From positions 20,143,536 to 20,207,535 of the forward strand of contig OY294049.1 of assembly GCA_958510825.1 (NCBI GenBank): a DNA stretch of 64,000 bases. The letters run 5' to 3'. The DNA is from Brachypterus glaber. Its lineage: Eukaryota > Arthropoda > Insecta > Coleoptera > Kateretidae. Below the pieces are notes generated by a model that saw only the letters and a program-made list of their open reading frames with translations, searched no databases and was not told where the DNA came from. A program made the position numbers and the translations under genes. The first letter of the stretch is position 1; every line of letters starts with the position of its first letter. Shown here in pieces: positions 34,311 through 45,468 of this stretch.

Positions 34311-35479
34311 GTTATAGGCTTAGTATAATGGGCTTACACAAAAATTATTTTCTTTTAAACTAACGAAAATTTAGATTTAACAAAATATGTTTGGTAGTCA
34401 TTTTACAAAATATATTTACAATGATGACATAATTAATTTCATGTTTAGATCGTTTTAATCCAGTGACGTTTTTTTACCCTGTAGCAAATTATAAAACTGT
34501 ACGCTTATTGAACGTTTATTATAGGTTAATTTACGTATAATATACGTATACAGTACATTAAATACATTAATTTAAAGAATACACAAATATGTTTATGCTT
34601 GTGGTAGTACCTAGGTATTTTAGGAATGGATATTAAAATTTTAATTTTATTTTAAAATTCAAACATAATATATTCACTTTAAAATATCTTTTAGGTTAAT
34701 ATTTAACTTGTTAAAGATCCTGAGGCCATAGGTCAAAAGCTTTCGTATTGAAAATAAGCTATGAAAGTTTCCCAGTAAAATGGCTTTTATGTAATACATA
34801 ATAAAAACATAATGGAAATCATAAAAGCCTTAGTGCTGAACCACCTTCAAAGATTAAAGCAAAGGTTTCTGTTTTAAAGTTGATTTACCCGTTGATTAAC
34901 TCCTAAACTAACTGACACTTTGACCAATGAAAGGTCACATTTATTTGTCACATTTTAAACTATTGGATAAAGTTTTAGTAAGCTTAGTATTAATTATTTG
35001 ATAAACCAACATTGAGTATTTTTGGTTAATATTGCTTTGGTTTAAATTATATTTTTGTATGACCATAATAACTTAACGCTAAAAATAAGAAAGTATCCTT
35101 AATAGGGTGGGCCGTTCCTATATAGATGTTTTATTTTTTTTTAATTTGACAATACAAAGGGGGGGAATGCGTCTTGCAAAGAGAAAAAAGCGTATATTTT
35201 ATTTTATTTATTTATTCAATTTTTGAGTCCTTGTAACTTTAAGGAAAAATGTTAAAAAATAAAAATAAGAAAAATTAGTAAGAAAAATGCAAAAACTGTT
35301 TTATTGCAAAAACAAATAAGTTTTACAACCGAAAGTAACATTTACAAAAATCATAGGCCATATTTTAAGCTACTCTATATTCTGCTTTGTGGTGGAAGTG
35401 AGGCGTAATTTTACGTGATTTAACTCTTATACAAATAACCCTAAAAATTTGTCTGAAAAAATAAAAAAATTGTGGGAAA
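34311..35479. other. AT-rich spacer, no gene recognised
   Basis: No supported coding frame or repeat edge beyond the LINE truncation point. Confidence 0.4.
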
Positions 35480-35700
35480 ATAGAGAATTTTATGAGCTTT
35501 AAAATGATGTATCACACGATTTCTGTTTAAAAAAAATCCCCCTTGTCGCCTGTCTCTATGGTGCCCCCTACGCATACCAAATATATACCAAAAAAAAAAT
35601 ATGGGTTATGTTATTTATGTGTTCCAAATTTTAAGTTGACATGTTAAGCCGTTCAAAAGTTAAAGGGGGGGAGGTGGACTTTGGACACATTACAAATGTG
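35480..35700. repeat. Right arm of the Tc1-like MITE family
   Basis: AAAATGATGTATCACACGAT, CCCCCTACGCATACC..AATATA and GTTCAAAAGTTAAAGGGGGG, followed by GGACTTTGGACACATTA, resemble the inner part and right arm of 6441-7104. The left arm is absent. Confidence 0.6.
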
Positions 35701-36659
35701 AAGAAATTCGATATTTTCATTAATATTAAGGGCTTTGTAGAGGAATCAAGATGGCCTTTAATCTAATTCTGCTTTTGCATACACATTAGGCATATTAGAA
35801 GGCGAATTTTGGCGGGTAATGCGTTTTGAAATTCCAGATTTCAATTTTTCGGCCACCCTAATCCTTAATCTTTAAATCCCTAATCAAAAATTTAAGTGCA
35901 TTATTTTTATAGTTTCTGAAAATATTATATACTTTGACGCACGGATCTGTGGCTACGGGAAATATGTTTGGAATGTGTGTGCTAGTGGAAGGCCCGTTGC
36001 AGGCATGCATGCCTCATAACGCTTTTTGATTCCTCTCCCTGTAGTCGGAGACTTCGTTTTATGCAGAGAACGGTATACATCTTGATTGTGGGCAGGCAGT
36101 GGCAGCAGCGGTTAAGAGGTGTAGTTCTTAATTTGTCTGGGCTAAGTACCCGTAGTACCCTTTGTGGAAGACAGTTTTCCGTGGGAGGACTAGCCGAACA
36201 TGTCAAACCGTCCAATTCATATACTTGACGCGTCGGCTAGCGTGAATTCGATTCTCACTGGCACCGATTAAATTTTTTAGTTAATTAATAATTGAAATTT
36301 AGCGAAGGCAACAGTTGAAACAGAGACACCTCCCTAAAAACTGGTTCGAAAGTCAGTTCATAACAGTACTGAGTATACACAGATTCACGCTACTTTAAAA
36401 AAGAGTTTTGTTTTTTTGCGAACCGTTTAGAATTTTATAGTTGGTTGTTTTGGTCTAATTTGAACTCGATTCATAACTGTGTCCAACCTTTCAAACCAGT
36501 ACCTGTCCGTGAGTAGGAACGGCTTGGAACTAAATTCTGACGCATGCGCATTGATGCGTTTGTATTGTTTTCTTTTGCGTTTATTGATTAAACTTAACCT
36601 TTAAAATTATGGATGTTTTTAATTTATCATCTTCAAGTTTTTCATCATCTGCTGATATG
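35701..36659. other. Spacer with a GC-richer, tRNA-SINE-like patch
   Basis: At about 35985-36265 the GC content rises. TGGCAGCAGCGG near 36099 resembles an RNA polymerase III A box, and GCGTGAATTCGATTCTCAC near 36238 resembles a tRNA T arm/B box. Their spacing (about 140 bp) is too long for a tRNA, and no cloverleaf is seen. A SINE relic is possible but unproven. Confidence 0.3.
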
Positions 36660-36664
36660 CACTT

Positions 36665-37126
36665 TGTTAAAACTGACTGTAATTTGTTGTTATATCCATA
36701 GGTTGTAGGTTCATAGAGTAACTTGTAAAACGTGGCAGCTGGGGGAAGTAAGGCGAGAGAGTGAATATGCACTTACCCTGTGATGCTGCATCCGTTGCGT
36801 AGAGGCGCCTCTGATGTTCGATGATGAGATGAGAATGCGTTGTTGCACTTGTGGCGGTATATAAGCGATATACATAAAAATGGTACAAAACGAATCGTAA
36901 CAGAAAACAGAACGACCGTTCTTAAACCGCGGTAGACATTGAATGTGTAGTATTCAATCCAGAGACTTGCGTAGTAGCTAATTCAACTCTCTGGGCGCGA
37001 TAATTTAAATATTGACAATTTAGCCATTGCAAGTAAATATAAATTAAATTAAATATAATAAAGTTAATTTATCCCAAATTAAAATTAAATAATAAAAATG
37101 AGAAAAAATATGTAAAAGTTTGTACA
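36665..37126 (-). repeat. BEL/Pao 3' LTR
   Basis: Starts TGTTAAAACTGACTGTAATT and ends TTTGTACA on the plus strand. It is the 3' LTR because the coding runs on the minus strand. Differences from the other LTR are seen in ATATGCACTT versus ATATGAACTT, CAGAAAAC versus CAGATAAC, TATTCAATCC versus TATTTAATCC and TGTAAAAG versus TGTACAAG. Confidence 0.95.
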
Positions 37127-37142
37127 TTCTGCCCCACCTTCA
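37127..37142 (-). promoter_or_regulatory. Candidate polypurine tract
   Basis: On the minus strand GGTGGGGCAGAA directly precedes the 3' LTR. It is purine-rich and in the right place to prime plus-strand DNA synthesis, though interrupted by T and C. Confidence 0.45.
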
Positions 37143-37227
37143 AACCAGGTGGTTTGAACAAAGAAAAAGAAAATGATTAGCAGTAAAATTATAAACAAAA
37201 ATAAAAATAAGAAATAGCGAGATTTAA

Positions 37228-40200
37228 TTAATCTATTAAATCTGGTAAAGGACAAATCTTGACTACCGGACGCTTAAAAATGCCATAATTACTACGAACA
37301 GTAACCACCCTGACAATACCATCCTTGCCAGGGTGTACCTCAATAACTTTAGCTAGACGCCATTGAAGTGGCGGTGTGAGTTCATTTTTTAATAATACAA
37401 GCGTACCTACTTTAATAGCAGGCGAATCACCTTTGGTCCACTTATTCCTCTGTGTAATCGAGTGCAAATACTCCAAGTGCCACCTAGACCAAAAGTCCTC
37501 GTGTAAACGCTGCAATAATTGCCAACGTGAGAGTCTATTTAAAGCGATTTGCTGAACATTAGGTTCCGGTATGCAAGTTAGCGGTTCAAGTGTTAAAAAG
37601 TGCCCAGGGGTAAGAGCGCGTAAATCATTAGCATCATTTGAGAATGCACATAGAGGTCGGCTATTGAGGACGGCTTCAATTTGAGTTAGGACCGTGTAAA
37701 GTTCCTCATAAGTGAGAACTTGTTCCCCAATAACTCTGGCGAGGTGTGTTTTTACTGACGTTATTCCCGCTTCATACATGCCCCCGAAATGACTCCCAGC
37801 AGGAGGGGCGAACCTCCACTCAATATTTTCTACCCCCGCAGCCTCCTTTAAGTACCGTAAGAGTTGGTTGTTAGCCCCTACCAGATTTGTACCATTATCT
37901 GAGTAGATCTTACTAACACGACCTCTTCTAGCGATAAAGCGTTTTAAAGCGGCGAGAAAAGCTTCTGAGGATAGATCAGAGCAGAGCTCAACATGTATAG
38001 CGCGTGTCGCGTAGCATACAAATAAAACAATATAGGCCTTAAGGCGTTTTGCACCCCTATTCCTACTCATTAATATTGAAAACGGCCCCCCAAGGTCACA
38101 GCCTACAATAGAGAAGGTTTTAACACGTGATATGCGAGAGGGAGGCAAATCACCCATAGGGGGCTGCGGGGGCGTTGGATGGGTTTTCCAACACTGTATG
38201 CAACGAGAGACAACTTTGCGAATTGTATTTTTTGACGATAATATCCAAAAGTTTTGCACTAAAAGATACTGTAGAGTTTGGATCCCCGGGTGGAGATATT
38301 TAATATGCGTATAAGAAATTAACATATGTACAAAGCGATTATTACTAGGCAGTAACGCAGGATGACGTTGCTCGTATTTTAAATTAGAGTATTTTAGTCG
38401 CCCTCCTACTCGGAGAATACCATTTGTATCGAGAAAAATATTAAGTTTGCGCATTGGTTTTGTTAAAGTCAATTTATTAACTAATGCGTGTATTTCAGTT
38501 TTAAAATGTAAGGTTTGAATATGTTTAATAATAACATATAAAGCGAAATTTAATTCCTTTAAAGATAAAGGACCTGAGCGGTTTATTGTAGATTTTTTAG
38601 AATTATAAATATAGCGCAATACATATGCGGTAATTCTTTGAATTTTAGAAAAAGACGAAAAATTATTAATTATAGTATCGAGAAAATTATTTTCAGCGGT
38701 CGCGGTAATATTTAAAGATATTTTACGCTCCTCCGGTACATCACAAGGCGATAAGATACTGACTGGCCAATGCTTTTCCTCTTCTGCTAGCCAGGAGGGA
38801 CCTCCCCACCACAGGTGGTGATTCACCAGCTCGCTGGGCATGACTCCGCGGGAGGCTATATCAGCAGGATTTTCGGCGGTAGGACATTTTCGTTTGGAAG
38901 CAGCCTCCTTTAAGTACCGTAAGAGTTGGTTGTTAGCCCCTACCAGATTTGTACCATTATCTGAGTAGATCTTACTATCACGACCTCTTCTAGCGATAAA
39001 GCGTTTTAAAGCGGCGAGAAAAGCTTCTGAGGATAGATCAGAGCAGAGCTCAACATGTATAGCGCGTGTCGCGTAGCATACAAATAAAACAATATAGGCC
39101 TTAAGGCGTTTTGCACCCCTATTTCTACTCATTAATATTGAAAACGGCCCCCCAAGGTCACAGCCTACAATAGAGAAGGTTTTAACACGTGATATGCGAG
39201 AGGGAGGCAAATCACCCATATGGGGCTGCGGGGGCGTTGGATGGGTTTTCCAACACTGTATGCAACGAGAGACAACTTTGCGAATTGTATTTTTTGACGA
39301 TAATATCCAAAAGTTTTGCACTAAAAGATACTGTAGAGTTTGGATCCCCGGGTGGAGATATTTAATATGCGTATAAGAAATTAACATATGTACAAAGCGA
39401 TTATTACTAGGCAGTAACGCAGGATGACGTTGCTCGTATTTTAAATTAGAGTATTTTAGTCGCCCTCCTACTCGGAGAATACCATTTGTATCGAGAAAAA
39501 TATTAAGTTTGCGCATTGGTTTTGTTAAAGTCAATTTATTAACTAATGCGTGTATTTCAGTTTTAAAATGTAAGGTTTGAATATGTTTAATAATAACATA
39601 TAAAGCGAAATTTAATTCCTTTAAAGATAAAGGACCTGAGCGGTTTATTGTAGATTTTTTAGAATTATAAATATAGCGCAATACATATGCGGTAATTCTT
39701 TGAATTTTAGAAAAAGACGAAAAATTATTAATTATAGTATCGAGAAAATTATTTTCAGCGGTCGCGGTAATATTTAAAGATATTTTACGCTCCTCCGGTA
39801 CATCACAAGGCAATAAGATACTGACTGGCCAATGCTTTTCCCCTTCTGCTAGCCAGGAGGGACCTCCCCACCACAGGTGGTGATTCACCAGCTCGCTGGG
39901 CATGACTCCGCGGGAGGCTATATCAGCAGGATTTTCGGCGGTAGGACATTTTCGCCAACATTCAGGGGGTATCCTGTCTTGTATAAAACTAACACGATTA
40001 GCGACGAAGGATAGCCACCGATGTGGAGACGATTTAATCCAATATAATGTAATTGTCGAATCGGACCAAGCATAAATATTTTTAAAATTAATTTTATTTT
40101 GATATGCGGTTTTAACGTAATCTAGCAATTCTGCGAGTAGCGTCGCACCAAGCAGCTCGATGCGTGGGGTACTCTGACGGCGAAGTGGACAAACACGCGA

Positions 40201-41970
40201 TTTCGCGCAAATGAGATAGGTCCTGGCGGGTTCGGCGGTTGTCGGCACAACACGTAAATACACCGAACAGCCGTAGGCCCTTTCGCTCCCATCAGAAAAT
40301 CCGTGTAATTCAAAATAAGAAATGTTATCATTTAAAGTAGGAATAAAGCGGGGAATTTTAATTTGCGATAAAAGTGGAAGTTCAGCTTTGAACGTAGTCC
40401 ACTTATTCACGACTTCTGGAGGGGGAGTTTCATCCCAGCCCAACCCCAGGGTCCATAAATATTGTATAAGATATTTTGAAGTTATAATAACTGGACAGAG
40501 AAAACCAATAATATCATAAATTCTAGCGATTTCCGAAGGTATAGTACGCTTGGTGCATGTACCGTCTTTCGGGGTAACTTTGTACAAAAATGTATCAGCG
40601 GTCGGGTTCCATTGCAGCCCTAAAATCTTTATAGTGGAATCTTGATTAAATTCACAAGACCCCATTTTTAAATGGGATTCTGGTAGATGCGACAATAAAT
40701 CGGGACAGTTACTCGCATATTTTCTTAACTCAAATCCGCCCTTAGCTAAAAGATTTGTAAGTTCGGTTTGTATACTAAGTGCGTCTAATATGGAAGAAGA
40801 CCCGGTTACTACGTCATCTACATAAACGTCATCTAAAATAATGTTAGATGCGCGGGGAAAATTATGACGTTCGTCATATGCTAATTGTTTAAGAGCGCGG
40901 TTAGCTAAATAGGGACTACAATTTAATCCGTATGTTACCGTTTTTAGGCGATAACTCGAAACTGCATCATCAGGAGAAAAACGCCATAAAATACGTTGAT
41001 AGTCCTGATGAGGGCGTATAATATTAATTTGTCGGAACATGCTGCGTATATCACATGTGAATGCAACTAAATGTAAGCGAAAATGAAGTATGATTTTTAA
41101 TAAATCCTGTTGCAATTTTAGACCGGTTAATAAAGTGTCATTAAGTGACAAGTTTTGCGGTAAATGAAAAGACCCGTCAAAAACTACCCTTAGTTTTTCG
41201 CCCACTACTGGATGATGCGGAATGTAAAAGGCATCATTTGAGTGGTCGTCACATTTTTCCATGTGCGATTCAGATAAGTATTCCGACATAAAATCCGAAT
41301 ATTTTTTATAAAGATTAGGATCTGATAATAACCGACGTTCAAGCGAATAAAATCTTTTTAAAGCAATAAATCGCGTATTAGTGAATTTTGGGTCACCGTC
41401 GCGAAATGGTAAAGCAACAGTGTATCTGCCGGTGACGTCACGCGTGTGAGTTTTCAGAAAGATATCCTCGGCCAACGCGTCCTCCGCGGAGGTGGGGGAT
41501 AACCTAGGTACCTCTTCGACGTGCCAAAATGATTTTAAATTTTCATTTAACGTATTATTTGATATAGTTAAAAAACTGCGTATAATAGGAGAAGCGCGGA
41601 GCGGTAAATTAGTATTTCCCATAAGCACCCATCCAAATATGGTATTTAATGCTACGGGCTGATTTTTAGAAATTTGTATTCTACCATCTAATAAAATTTG
41701 CGGAAAAATAGCAGCGCCTACTAGGCAATCAATTTCACTAGGTACTGCCCAGTCAGCATCGGCCCAGTTTAAATTTTCAATTTGCGGGTAATCTATTTTA
41801 ATATGCGTTGCGGGCACCGGGTGGCAAATTTTCGGTAAAATAACAGCTTCAAAGGTTAAATCCGGTATGACGTCATCATTGGTGGGTCGTATATGACATT
41901 CCACGGCGGATGTGACAGGCAAGCTACCGGGACCCAACCCCTGAATAGACATGGGCGCATTAACAGGCAT
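37228..41970 (-). CDS. pol: BEL/Pao pol polyprotein with internal duplication
   Basis: Makes the enzymes for reverse transcription and integration. The frame is open for 1,580 codons from the ATG at 41970 and also continues upstream (to about 42080) through the protease site, so that ATG is not the true N-terminus. Domains in order: end of protease; Pao-type linker; reverse transcriptase with the catalytic YVDD at about residues 383-386; RNase H from about 555 (GFSDGS, IELLGA, WSDSTI); H2C2 integrase zinc-binding region (HIKYLHPG ... CIQCWKTH); integrase core (VGCDLGGPF, YSDNGTN); C-terminal DUF5641-like region ending at about 1575. Residues about 673-1024 are repeated almost exactly as 1027-1378, so the chain has two zinc-binding regions and a first integrase core cut off before its catalytic Glu; the second reaches GGMYEAG. 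No stop interrupts it. Confidence 0.95.
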   Translation of the reverse strand: MPVNAPMSIQGLGPGSLPVTSAVECHIRPTNDDVIPDLTFEAVILPKICHPVPATHIKIDYPQIENLNWADADWAVPSEIDCLVGAAIFPQILLDGRIQISKNQPVALNTIFGWVLMGNTNLPLRASPIIRSFLTISNNTLNENLKSFWHVEEVPRLSPTSAEDALAEDIFLKTHTRDVTGRYTVALPFRDGDPKFTNTRFIALKRFYSLERRLLSDPNLYKKYSDFMSEYLSESHMEKCDDHSNDAFYIPHHPVVGEKLRVVFDGSFHLPQNLSLNDTLLTGLKLQQDLLKIILHFRLHLVAFTCDIRSMFRQINIIRPHQDYQRILWRFSPDDAVSSYRLKTVTYGLNCSPYLANRALKQLAYDERHNFPRASNIILDDVYVDDVVTGSSSILDALSIQTELTNLLAKGGFELRKYASNCPDLLSHLPESHLKMGSCEFNQDSTIKILGLQWNPTADTFLYKVTPKDGTCTKRTIPSEIARIYDIIGFLCPVIITSKYLIQYLWTLGLGWDETPPPEVVNKWTTFKAELPLLSQIKIPRFIPTLNDNISYFELHGFSDGSERAYGCSVYLRVVPTTAEPARTYLICAKSRVCPLRRQSTPRIELLGATLLAELLDYVKTAYQNKINFKNIYAWSDSTITLYWIKSSPHRWLSFVANRVSFIQDRIPPECWRKCPTAENPADIASRGVMPSELVNHHLWWGGPSWLAEGEKHWPVSILLPCDVPEERKISLNITATAENNFLDTIINNFSSFSKIQRITAYVLRYIYNSKKSTINRSGPLSLKELNFALYVIIKHIQTLHFKTEIHALVNKLTLTKPMRKLNIFLDTNGILRVGGRLKYSNLKYEQRHPALLPSNNRFVHMLISYTHIKYLHPGIQTLQYLLVQNFWILSSKNTIRKVVSRCIQCWKTHPTPPQPHMGDLPPSRISRVKTFSIVGCDLGGPFSILMSRNRGAKRLKAYIVLFVCYATRAIHVELCSDLSSEAFLAALKRFIARRGRDSKIYSDNGTNLVGANNQLLRYLKEAASKRKCPTAENPADIASRGVMPSELVNHHLWWGGPSWLAEEEKHWPVSILSPCDVPEERKISLNITATAENNFLDTIINNFSSFSKIQRITAYVLRYIYNSKKSTINRSGPLSLKELNFALYVIIKHIQTLHFKTEIHALVNKLTLTKPMRKLNIFLDTNGILRVGGRLKYSNLKYEQRHPALLPSNNRFVHMLISYTHIKYLHPGIQTLQYLLVQNFWILSSKNTIRKVVSRCIQCWKTHPTPPQPPMGDLPPSRISRVKTFSIVGCDLGGPFSILMSRNRGAKRLKAYIVLFVCYATRAIHVELCSDLSSEAFLAALKRFIARRGRVSKIYSDNGTNLVGANNQLLRYLKEAAGVENIEWRFAPPAGSHFGGMYEAGITSVKTHLARVIGEQVLTYEELYTVLTQIEAVLNSRPLCAFSNDANDLRALTPGHFLTLEPLTCIPEPNVQQIALNRLSRWQLLQRLHEDFWSRWHLEYLHSITQRNKWTKGDSPAIKVGTLVLLKNELTPPLQWRLAKVIEVHPGKDGIVRVVTVRSNYGIFKRPVVKICPLPDLID
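37838..39954 (-). repeat. Tandem 1,055-bp duplication inside pol
   Basis: Units 37838-38892 and 38900-39954 are joined by 7 filler bases (38893-38899, TTTGGAA). Total shift 1,062 bp, a multiple of 3, so the frame is kept. The units differ at roughly 5 positions (for example CCCATAGGGG versus CCCATATGGG, giving PPMGD versus PHMGD). Each unit spans the RNase H end, the integrase zinc-binding region and most of the integrase core. Confidence 0.95.
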
Positions 41971-42074
41971 AAGCCCAAGTTTATTAGCACATGCTTGCGT
42001 AATAATGTTACATTGAGAACCGGTGTCTAATAAAATTCTAATAGTTTGATAATTTTTGCGTGAATCTAAAATTT
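41971..42074 (-). other. BEL/Pao aspartic protease active site (pol frame upstream of first ATG)
   Basis: The pol frame reads RILLDTGSQCNIITQ just before the pol ATG. DTGS lies at 42016-42027. This is the retropepsin active-site motif that matures the polyprotein. It has no start codon of its own and is in the -1 frame relative to gag. An in-frame TAA about 20 bases upstream of the gag stop limits any frameshift to the short A-rich stretch AAAAAACCGCAAAAG. Confidence 0.85.
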
Positions 42075-43010
42075 TTACTTTTGCGGTTTTTTAATGTTAG
42101 CTGCAGCAAAGGCCACAGTTTCATATGCGTTACATTGGCGGTTTAAAAATTTAATAAGCGTATTAAATTCGGGAATATTATTAGAGTCGTTTTGCTCTAG
42201 TTCAAATCTGGTATTGGTAGTGCTATCTAAGCGGCTAAGTAGCATATGCGTTAAAATAAAATCCCACTTACTTGTGGGCAACCTAAGAGCTTTTAAGGCT
42301 GCTATATTTTCCTCAAATGTATTTATTAAGGACCGAATTGCCTCCGGAGACACATTACTTTCGGAAAGTTTAGGAGCGGTCTCAATAGCCTTCCAGTGTG
42401 CGGTTGATAGTGTACGTTTATTGTCATAACGTTTTATTAAAGCATCATAAGCAATATTATAATTGTCATTAGTCATAGGGACATGATTTATGACTTCTAC
42501 GGCGGTACCCCCTAAAGATGAACGCAAATAATTGAATTTCTCTACGTTAGACAAAGTCGTGTTATCGTGTACCATAGCGTTAAACATATCTATAAATGTT
42601 TTCCAGGAGCGAAAATCCCCTGAAAACTTTGGGAGTTCTATTCTAGGTAACTTTATATGAGATAAAGTACTATTACTAACATTTAAAATAGATTGATCCG
42701 GTTCTTTAGGAGTTTCGTACTTTTCATAAACACTCTGTACAAAGTAATAATTATTTTCAAAATCATTGCATATTTGATGCTGCGATTCTAAATCAGCCCC
42801 CTCCACATTACTCATCAGGGATAAAATTAAATTGTGTTGCTTAAAAAAACTGGAAAAAATGGAATTGGCTCTAGAATACCTAGCTTTAAATACGTTTAAA
42901 TGGGCCTCGTCTGAAGCAGCTACTTCGGCAGCTATTTGGAGTGCTTCCATTCTTTTTAAGAGACTTCCCCTTTGAGCGATGGCAGCGGCCAGTTTAGCCT
43001 CGTTGGACAT
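42075..43010 (-). CDS. gag: BEL/Pao gag (DUF1759-type), lacking zinc knuckles
   Basis: 311 codons from an ATG 418 bases inside the 5' LTR. Residues about 120-300 (LPKFSGDFRSWKTFIDMF, AVEVINHVP, LIKRYDNKR, FLNRQCNAYE) match the gag-like DUF1759 region of BEL/Pao and related elements, which forms the particle shell. The N-terminal third is helical, as usual. In the family, one or more CCHC zinc knuckles normally follow; here the frame ends NIKKPQK-stop and the protease begins at once in the -1 frame, so the nucleocapsid segment appears deleted. Expression of pol would need a -1 shift in the A-rich overlap or a lost in-frame junction. Confidence 0.92.
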   Translation of the reverse strand: MSNEAKLAAAIAQRGSLLKRMEALQIAAEVAASDEAHLNVFKARYSRANSIFSSFFKQHNLILSLMSNVEGADLESQHQICNDFENNYYFVQSVYEKYETPKEPDQSILNVSNSTLSHIKLPRIELPKFSGDFRSWKTFIDMFNAMVHDNTTLSNVEKFNYLRSSLGGTAVEVINHVPMTNDNYNIAYDALIKRYDNKRTLSTAHWKAIETAPKLSESNVSPEAIRSLINTFEENIAALKALRLPTSKWDFILTHMLLSRLDSTTNTRFELEQNDSNNIPEFNTLIKFLNRQCNAYETVAFAAANIKKPQK

Positions 43011-43407
43011 AATTAAAATATCGTTAGATTTTGCGTAAAAAATAGATTTCCAAAAATTAACTTATTTTGAAAATAGCGGAAAAAAAATGTGCGGGTTTAT
43101 CTGTAAAATACACAATGTACTTTTACAGGAAAATAAAGCGTAATTATAATTATTGTGAATGTATACACTAATAATCAACAAATCGGTTTATTAGAAAAAA
43201 TAAATGTGGCGATATTTGCATGTATATTAAACAGCGGAACAAGTACGTAAATAAATCAGCTGTTTTTCAGCAAGCCGGTAGTCAGTCAACGACCTCAACC
43301 GGTACATAAATTTTAACAATAAAATGCGACAAAAAATTAAGCGGAGAAAAAAACTGAACAAAAAATGGCGACAACTTGCAATGTGCTAAATGCCCCAACA
43401 TTTACCA

Positions 43408-43427
43408 AATTTTACTCGAAGGACCAA
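43408..43427 (-). promoter_or_regulatory. Candidate primer-binding site
   Basis: Immediately inside the 5' LTR the minus strand reads TTGGTCCTTCGAGTAA. TGG at this position fits pairing with the CCA end of a tRNA. I could not assign the tRNA. Confidence 0.45.
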
Positions 43428-43889
43428 TGTTAAAACTGACTGTAATTTGTTGTTATATCCATAGGTTGTAGGTTCATAGAGTAACTTGTAAAACGTGGCA
43501 GCTGGGGGAAGTAAGGCGAGAGAGTGAATATGAACTTACCCTGTGATGCTGCATCCGTTGCGTAGAGGCGCCTCTGATGTTCGATGATGAGATGAGAATG
43601 CGTTGTTGCACTTGTGGCGGTATATAAGCGATATACATAAAAATGGTACAAAACGAATCGTAACAGATAACAGAACGACCGTTCTTAAACCGCGGTAGAC
43701 ATTGAATGTGTAGTATTTAATCCAGAGACTTGCGTAGTAGCTAATTCAACTCTCTGGGCGCGATAATTTAAATATTGACAATTTAGCCATTGCAAGTAAA
43801 TATAAATTAAATTAAATATAATAAAGTTAATTTATCCCAAATTAAAATTAAATAATAAAAATGAGAAAAAATATGTACAAGTTTGTACA
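43428..43889 (-). repeat. BEL/Pao 5' LTR
   Basis: 462 bp, TG...CA, about 99% identical to 36665-37126. It carries the promoter for the minus-strand transcript. Confidence 0.95.
43621..43628 (-). promoter_or_regulatory. TATA-like box in the 5' LTR
   Basis: On the minus strand CTTATATACCGCC gives a TATA element about 195 bases before the inner LTR edge. The same box is in the other LTR near 36858. Confidence 0.5.
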
Positions 43890-43894
43890 CACTT

Positions 43895-45138
<1,244 letters not shown>

Positions 45139-45468
45139 TAGAACATTACGCACCAAGTACGCAAACCTAGTTTTTAGTGAACAGGAATGCTTGGTTTTTT
45201 AAAAGGCGCAGCCGGGTAAAAAAAAGTTGTCGTAGTGCATCGAAAATAGTTTTCGTCGAGGTGTGTATACTATTTTTCCTATGACCTAACACTTAAATAT
45301 AAAAAAAAACGCAAACATTGTCTAATAAATAATTTGTCAATTTCAGGTTATGTGTTTGACGTTTACTCATTTTCTGATATATAAAATTAGCTGATTTTCA
45401 CTTTTCGGCCGCTGCCATGGCAACGGGTGGAAAAGAATCACTATCTACTAACTAGGTCGTAGAAAAAG
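45139..45468. repeat. Dispersed TTACGCACCGAGTACGC family, copy 2
   Basis: ATTACGCACCAAGTACGCAA, GTCGAGGTGTGTATACTATT, GGTTATGTGTTTGACGTTTA and ACTAACTAGGTCGTAGAAAA in the same order as 21124-21375, with about 80 extra internal bases (GGCGCAGCCGGGTAAA) also present at 55029-55352. Confidence 0.78.

Larger units (their letters stand above)
36660..43894 (-). mobile_element. Full-length BEL/Pao LTR retrotransposon
   Basis: Element body 36665-43889 (7,225 bp) in minus orientation, with 462-bp TG...CA LTRs and a perfect 5-bp target duplication CACTT (36660-36664 and 43890-43894). Gag (DUF1759-type) and a pol frame follow in the BEL/Pao order protease, reverse transcriptase, RNase H, integrase, C-terminal domain. 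LTRs differ at about 4 of 462 positions, which suggests a recent insertion. Coding is nevertheless altered: gag and protease are in different frames with no zinc knuckle between them, and pol has an internal in-frame duplication. It sits between the two inverted copies of the 1.2-kb repeat. Confidence 0.96.

Noticed and set aside
36238..36258. tRNA gene suspected from a T-arm-like sequence
   Set aside because: No matching acceptor stem or anticodon arm at the right distance.
36667..36888. 73-aa ORF present in both LTRs (also 43430-43651)
   Set aside because: Lies in the LTR, is duplicated only because the LTR is, and shows no domain.
38132..39376. Two identical 60-aa plus-strand ORFs
   Set aside because: Antisense shadows of the duplicated pol segment.
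40122..40519. Small ORFs within pol on both strands
   Set aside because: Alternative-frame shadows of the pol gene.
42094..42429. 111-aa plus-strand ORF
   Set aside because: Antisense shadow of gag.
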